Position numbers and translations under genes: made by a program
The notes under the pieces: generated by a model
The model's database searches: none
What the model saw: the letters and a program-made list of their open reading frames with translations, nothing else
What the model was told of the DNA's origin: nothing
From: Candidatus Woesearchaeota archaeon
GTDB taxonomy: Archaea; Nanobdellota; Nanobdellia; SCGC-AAA011-G17; GW2011-AR17
Reading direction: 5' to 3'
Length of the DNA: 8,327 bases
Assembly (NCBI GenBank): GCA_009691355.1
Contig: SICW01000033.1
Location: 1 to 8,327, forward strand
Part shown: one piece after another, positions 5,434 through 8,327 of the stretch
Layout: each line of letters opens with the position of its first letter
How positions within the stretch are numbered: position 1 is the stretch's first letter

Positions 5434-5559
5434 TCCCCACGCCCGGACTCGAACCAGGAACCTCTCGGGATCAGCTGCCCTTTGTTCATCCTCTGCGTTG
5501 CAGTGTCAAAAGGGGAATTCATCTACAGCCAAGTGCTCAAACCATTAAGCTACGTGGGG
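5434..5559 (-). tRNA. tRNA-Tyr (anticodon GTA) with a 53-nt intron
   Basis: All arms are visible on the minus strand. The acceptor CCCCACG (5559-5553) pairs fully with CGTGGGG (5441-5435) and is followed by discriminator A73 at 5434. The D stem GCTT/GAGC surrounds a loop with GG. The anticodon stem CTTGG (5533-5529) pairs with CCGAG (5468-5464), and the T arm is CCTGG-TTCGAGT-CCGGG. The loop reads CTGTAG, so the anticodon is GTA (5526-5524). C1:G72 with A73 is the known archaeal tyrosine identity set and supports the call. Between stem halves there is an insert, taken as an intron after position 37 (5522-5470, 53 nt), the usual archaeal site. The mature tRNA has 73 nt. No CCA is encoded. A good TATA box lies upstream. 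Confidence 0.92.
5470..5522 (-). other. tRNA-Tyr intron with imperfect bulge-helix-bulge
   Basis: With cuts after G37 (5523) and before C38 (5469), the 3-nt bulges are AGA and ATC. The central helix pairs CTGT (5528-5525) with GCTG (5475-5472), with one U-U mismatch and one G-U pair. Inside the intron CCCTTT (5514-5509) pairs with AAAGGG (5483-5478), and CTGC-AAC-GCAG (5503-5493) makes a small hairpin. The exact splice points could shift by a base or two. It is too short to encode a homing endonuclease. Confidence 0.65.
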
Positions 5560-5582
5560 CTACTATAGACGAAAAAATAGAA

Positions 5583-5592
5583 CTTTATAAGC
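5583..5592 (-). promoter_or_regulatory. TATA box of tRNA-Tyr
   Basis: GCTTATAAAG on the minus strand is centred about 29 nt from tRNA position 1, placing the transcription start a few bases before the mature 5' end. It is one of the clearest TATA elements in the window. Confidence 0.7.
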
Positions 5593-5621
5593 TTTCTGGC
5601 TATATTCTAGATCACCCAAAA

Positions 5622-5631
5622 CGTAAAAAGG
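5622..5631 (+). promoter_or_regulatory. Candidate TATA box for dCTP deaminase
   Basis: CGTAAAAAGG is centred about 28 nt before the CTG at 5655 and would make the mRNA start at or next to that codon. The alternative TTAAAATAA (5643-5651) would start transcription inside the conserved N-terminal coding region, so it is less likely. Confidence 0.35.
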
Positions 5632-5654
5632 CCATTTCTCCATTAAAATAAAAT

Positions 5655-6191
5655 CTGATCCTCTCCAGTCACGGCCTCAAAGAAAAGTTACTGAACAAAG
5701 AAATTATTATCCATCATATTGAAGACCATCAAATACAGCCTGCTTCTATTGACCTTCGTTTAACAGATGAATTCATGATTATCGATGAACATCAGCATGA
5801 AATTATTGACATGAAGACCCCCATAAAATATCGAGAAATAAAAGCAGACACCATTGTCATCCCTCCAAAATCTTTCATTCTTGCAAAAACCATGGAATAC
5901 CTTGAGATTCCTTTGGACCATGTTGCTTTTGTAGAAGGAAGATCTTCCATAGGTCGTTTAGGCTTATTTATCCAAAATGCTGGGTGGATTGACCCTGGGT
6001 TTAAGGGCACAATAACTTTAGAACTATTCAATGCCTGTAATGTTCCGATAAAATTAGAAGCAGGAAGAAGAATTTGCCAAATTGTTTTTGTGACTATGGA
6101 TAAAAAGCTAGAACAGGGCTACACAGGTAAATATTTAGGACAAATATCTGTCACCGGCAGTAGAGCACACCAAGATAATGAAATAAAATAA
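5655..6191 (+). CDS. dcd: dCTP deaminase (possibly bifunctional dCTP deaminase/dUTPase), apparent CTG start
   Basis: The enzyme deaminates dCTP to dUTP, feeding dTMP synthesis; some archaeal members also hydrolyse dUTP to dUMP. The core signature is present: EGRSSIGRLGLFIQNAG (94-110) followed by WIDPGFKGTITLELFN (111-126), including the glutamate in TLEL that acts as catalytic base in the family. The C-terminal YTGKYLGQ...TGSR resembles archaeal members. The first ATG, at 5775, would drop the conserved N-terminus. The frame is open back to a TAA at 5649-5651 and encodes MILSSHGLKEKLL...IQPASIDLRL, matching the family's MILSDxxI...IQPASxDLRL if CTG 5655 is read as Met. No ATG, GTG or TTG lies between 5655 and 5775. 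The length is then 178 residues, normal for the family. The stop directly abuts the stop of the convergent flavin reductase gene. Confidence 0.92.
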   Translation: MILSSHGLKEKLLNKEIIIHHIEDHQIQPASIDLRLTDEFMIIDEHQHEIIDMKTPIKYREIKADTIVIPPKSFILAKTMEYLEIPLDHVAFVEGRSSIGRLGLFIQNAGWIDPGFKGTITLELFNACNVPIKLEAGRRICQIVFVTMDKKLEQGYTGKYLGQISVTGSRAHQDNEIK

Positions 6192-6205
6192 TTATTTTTT
6201 CTTAT
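6192..6205 (+). terminator. T-rich tract after dCTP deaminase
   Basis: The plus strand directly after the stop reads TTATTTTTTCTTA, an oligo-T tract of the kind that terminates archaeal transcription. It lies within the last codons of the convergent gene. Confidence 0.35.
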
Positions 6206-6755
6206 ACTTCCCAATCACTTTTGCTTGTTTTTCCATATCAACAGGAGAAGGCTTCGCAATACTCGTTTCAAGCTTCCAGTACTTTCCTGCATGCAACACT
6301 ATTGGTTCTTTCTCCCCTAGTTTCGTAGCAAGAGCTTCTCCAACAAACATGACATGGTCTCCAAGAACAACTGTTTTCACAAGCTTACACTCTATATTAA
6401 GTGCTGCACCTTCAATAAGAAGAACCTTTGTTTTCTTTCCCAGAGAAAAGACAAAACCTAGTTCTTTGAGCACTGCAATTTTATCAACATCTCTTCCACA
6501 GTTCGTACCAGAAACACTAGAGATAACATTTTGGTCTACAGCACAAAGAGAAACACCGAATTCTTTTGTCTTCTTAATGTTTGCAGTTGTTGCATGCTCT
6601 GGGTCTAAACAGATTGCAATCAATCCTGGCTCGTAGGAGACATGATGTGTCCATTCTGCAGCCATAATATTGTTTCCATGTGGGCCATGACTAGTAATCA
6701 GCCCAACATTGGTCACAAACTTCTTACAACGTTCATCACCCCAAGGAAGATCCAT
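6192..6755 (-). CDS. Flavin reductase-like FMN-binding split-barrel protein
   Basis: This 187-residue cytoplasmic protein has the features of the flavin-reductase-like (flavoredoxin/NADH:FMN reductase) family. NNIMAAEWTHHVSYEPGLIAICLDPEHATTANIKKTKEFGVSL (28-70) carries the usual N-x-M...W...P-x-x-x-x-x-x...T-x-x-x-I-x-x-T-x-E-F order around the FMN site, and GDHVMFVGEALA (132-143) matches the conserved GDH-x-x-F-x-GE segment. It probably binds FMN and transfers electrons or hydride; donor and acceptor cannot be read from the sequence. The C-terminus is lysine-rich (KVIGKYKKK). The ATG follows the stop of the upstream membrane protein gene by one base (TAAAATG), with a GGAAGAG ribosome site inside its last codons, so the genes are co-translated. 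The stop abuts that of dCTP deaminase on the other strand with no spacer. Confidence 0.88.
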   Translation of the reverse strand: MDLPWGDERCKKFVTNVGLITSHGPHGNNIMAAEWTHHVSYEPGLIAICLDPEHATTANIKKTKEFGVSLCAVDQNVISSVSGTNCGRDVDKIAVLKELGFVFSLGKKTKVLLIEGAALNIECKLVKTVVLGDHVMFVGEALATKLGEKEPIVLHAGKYWKLETSIAKPSPVDMEKQAKVIGKYKKK

Positions 6756-6756
6756 T

Positions 6757-8223
6757 TTATCTCTTCCTTGCAGGTCTATCGCCAGGACTTATTTCTTCTG
6801 CAACAATGCCTGAAACAACTTTTGCACTATTGGAACGAATCTGTATGACTCTATTTCCCTTGTTTTTGAATTTCACCGTTGCATTAGGCAAGGAAATATC
6901 TCCAATAACCTTGAACTGTGCATCTACTTCATAAGAGATAATACGCTCTTCTCCACTAACCAGTTCTGGGATCTTCCACATCATTCGAATTCCTTTATCT
7001 CCTCTTTCAATACCACTAGGGTGTAAGGTACCAAAGTTTGTCTTAGGCTGAATCAACTTAGGAAGCACATCAACAACGCTAATATCTTTGATAGGTTTAT
7101 TGGTATTGTTTTTCAAATGTAAAAGAACTTTAAATTCAGACACACCATCAGTACTATATTTTAGTTTAAAAGTTTCTTTACGTACAGTAACTCTTTTGAT
7201 AAAGAGGTAGTATGCAATGAATCCTAAAAGAATAAGGACAATAACTCCAACCAAAAGTGGCCTATAATCTGTTTTGATGACAAGAACAAATTCTTCTTCT
7301 GGTGCTAAGGTAAAAGTCCATGTAGGGTTTCCTAGTTCATCATCATAATTTGCATCCAAAGAATAAGAGGTGAACCAGCTTTCAAACATTTCGGGGTCTT
7401 CATCATAGAAATCACTAATTTCTGAGTTTCCATTATTGGTGATAGTAACAGTTTCTATAGTATAAAGGAAACCTTTTTCTGTTTCCGTATAGGAGCTAGT
7501 GTTTAAATTTTCATCAACAATAAAGCTTCCCTCAGCACTTCCACTCAATTCTCCATCATAATAAATACGAGCGCTGAATGTGTACTCTCCAGCAGCAGCA
7601 GTTTTTGCAATAGGGAAAACAAAGTCTAAATCTTTCTCTTGTCCTTCAAACAATTCAACAGTCTGTTTATCATTGAAAAGTTCACTAGAAAGATACACAT
7701 CAATATTATTCAAATCCTGTGGGAGATTATTCACAATATGTACAGAAAGAGGAATTTCACCACCGGGTCCTACTCTATCTGTCAAATCAGAAAGGGTGAC
7801 CGTAACAGCATCTTGTGGTGGCATAGCAAAGACTTGTAAATCATACTGCGTAGAAACGGTGTCAACATTTACAGAAGTAAGAGTAACATAAGATTTATAT
7901 CTTTTTTGTCGAAGAACATCCTCTTTAAGTTTCAATGTAATCGTTACTTCTACAGATTCATGTCCCTCAAGAACAACATAGTTTGGATCGACAAACACAT
8001 AATCAAAATCATTAGAAGGTAAACCAACATAGGGTTCTGCTTGAATCTGTAATTTTAGTTCAGTTGTTCCTTGATTTTCAATCAAAAGGATATACTCCCC
8101 CAATTCACCAGGTTGTAAAATTGTGGTAGAATTAATTTCAGTTATTGATACGCCTTCTTCTGCTGATACAATTCCTACTGTTGCAAGTAGAATAAGTAAA
8201 GATATGATGATGCCTCTTCTCAT
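6757..8223 (-). CDS. Single-pass membrane protein with extracellular Ig-like domains and a cytoplasmic beta-rich domain
   Basis: This 488-residue protein has a signal peptide (1-21, ending IVSA), an external part of about 300 residues with Ig-like or CARDB-type beta domains (about 24-132 and 138-237: LQPGELGEYILLIENQG, VGPGGEIPLSVHIVNN), a third beta segment (about 245-317), and one membrane helix (323-342, followed by IKR). A further domain of 145 residues follows (345-488; LKNNTNKPIKDISVVDVLP...YEVDAQFKVIGDISLP) and resembles DUF11-like repeats. With a cleaved signal peptide and one later helix, this last domain should face the cytoplasm, which is unusual for such folds. It belongs to the broad COG1361-like archaeal envelope proteins; the exact role is unknown. 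The first ATG is supported by a TATA box 26 nt upstream. The flavin reductase gene follows after one base. Confidence 0.85.
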   Translation of the reverse strand: MRRGIIISLLILLATVGIVSAEEGVSITEINSTTILQPGELGEYILLIENQGTTELKLQIQAEPYVGLPSNDFDYVFVDPNYVVLEGHESVEVTITLKLKEDVLRQKRYKSYVTLTSVNVDTVSTQYDLQVFAMPPQDAVTVTLSDLTDRVGPGGEIPLSVHIVNNLPQDLNNIDVYLSSELFNDKQTVELFEGQEKDLDFVFPIAKTAAAGEYTFSARIYYDGELSGSAEGSFIVDENLNTSSYTETEKGFLYTIETVTITNNGNSEISDFYDEDPEMFESWFTSYSLDANYDDELGNPTWTFTLAPEEEFVLVIKTDYRPLLVGVIVLILLGFIAYYLFIKRVTVRKETFKLKYSTDGVSEFKVLLHLKNNTNKPIKDISVVDVLPKLIQPKTNFGTLHPSGIERGDKGIRMMWKIPELVSGEERIISYEVDAQFKVIGDISLPNATVKFKNKGNRVIQIRSNSAKVVSGIVAEEISPGDRPARKR

Positions 8224-8243
8224 AAAGCCCTAGTGTACTGAGA

Positions 8244-8254
8244 GATTTAAATAG
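8244..8254 (-). promoter_or_regulatory. TATA box of the membrane protein/flavin reductase operon
   Basis: CTATTTAAATC on the minus strand is centred about 26 nt from the ATG at 8223, consistent with a leaderless mRNA. No Shine-Dalgarno precedes this ATG. Confidence 0.6.
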
Positions 8255-8327
8255 TTTGTGCTAAGCAGTCGGTATAATCTTAAATCTAGGAGAGAAGATA
8301 TAGCTATTAAGAAATAACCTTTGTAAT
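8255..8327. other. Right-edge intergenic sequence, possible divergent promoter
   Basis: No coding frame is supported. A plus-strand AT-rich stretch (GTATAATCTTAAATC, 8271-8285) could be the TATA region of a gene beginning beyond the window; AGGAGAGAAG (8288-8297) is purine-rich but no start codon follows it before the edge. Confidence 0.25.

Noticed and set aside
5470..5522. The insert in tRNA-Tyr as a mobile or endonuclease-bearing intron
   Set aside because: At 53 nt it is too short for any coding capacity; it is an ordinary short archaeal tRNA intron.
5434..5560. tRNA-His, because a G precedes the acceptor stem
   Set aside because: The anticodon is GTA and the discriminator is A, whereas archaeal tRNA-His has GTG and C73.
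5775..6191. Start of dCTP deaminase at the first ATG
   Set aside because: It would remove the conserved IQPASIDLRL region, which is encoded in the same frame upstream.
7580..7891. Plus-strand open frames inside the membrane protein gene
   Set aside because: They are shadows of a well-supported minus-strand gene with clear domain structure.
1..8327. CRISPR arrays, insertion sequences, phage genes, toxin-antitoxin pairs
   Set aside because: No direct-repeat arrays, transposase motifs or terminal inverted repeats were seen, and all main frames are explained by the listed genes.

Overview
The window looks like a chromosomal stretch from an AT-rich archaeon, most likely a DPANN lineage such as Woesearchaeota or Pacearchaeota. 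The evidence is a DRG-type GTPase with a C-terminal TGS domain, an archaeal-type Pth2 peptidyl-tRNA hydrolase, a tRNA-Tyr with the archaeal C1:G72/A73 identity pair and an intron in the anticodon loop, TATA boxes about 26 nt upstream of several start codons (leaderless-type promoters), and a secreted protein with the ITGNVV and CGDGxC motifs that I associate with DPANN exported proteins. The lineage is inferred from style and gene content; no rRNA is present to fix it.

Layout from left to right. Positions 1-254 hold a promoter region with a perfect 16-bp palindrome beside a minus-strand TATA box, apparently serving a gene that runs off the left edge, and the promoter of the next gene. Positions 255-1361 (+) encode a divergent DRG-family GTPase. 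Positions 1374-3206 (-) form a two-gene unit: a large Cys-rich, acidic secreted protein followed without a gap by a 65-residue lipoprotein. Positions 3304-3648 (+) encode Pth2, transcribed divergently from that unit. Positions 3667-5135 (-) hold a beta-propeller lipoprotein with five Asp-box-like repeats; its stop overlaps the start of a helical protein of unknown function that is split by a one-base frameshift. Positions 5175-5390 (-) may hold a small protein. Positions 5434-5559 (-) are an intron-containing tRNA-Tyr(GTA). Positions 5655-6191 (+) encode dCTP deaminase, apparently starting at CTG. Positions 6192-8223 (-) are a two-gene operon: a single-pass membrane protein with Ig-like domains and a flavin-reductase-like FMN-binding protein.

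The genes fall into two themes. Housekeeping functions (translation-associated GTPase, peptidyl-tRNA recycling, tRNA-Tyr, pyrimidine nucleotide metabolism, flavin chemistry) alternate with cell-surface proteins (two lipoproteins, a Cys-rich exported protein, an Ig-like membrane protein). There is no phage, transposon, CRISPR or toxin-antitoxin signature. I see no complete new system. The main oddities are the degenerate GTPase motifs in the DRG homologue, the CTG start of dCTP deaminase, the frameshifted gene, and the pairing of unrecognised surface proteins with small coupled partners.
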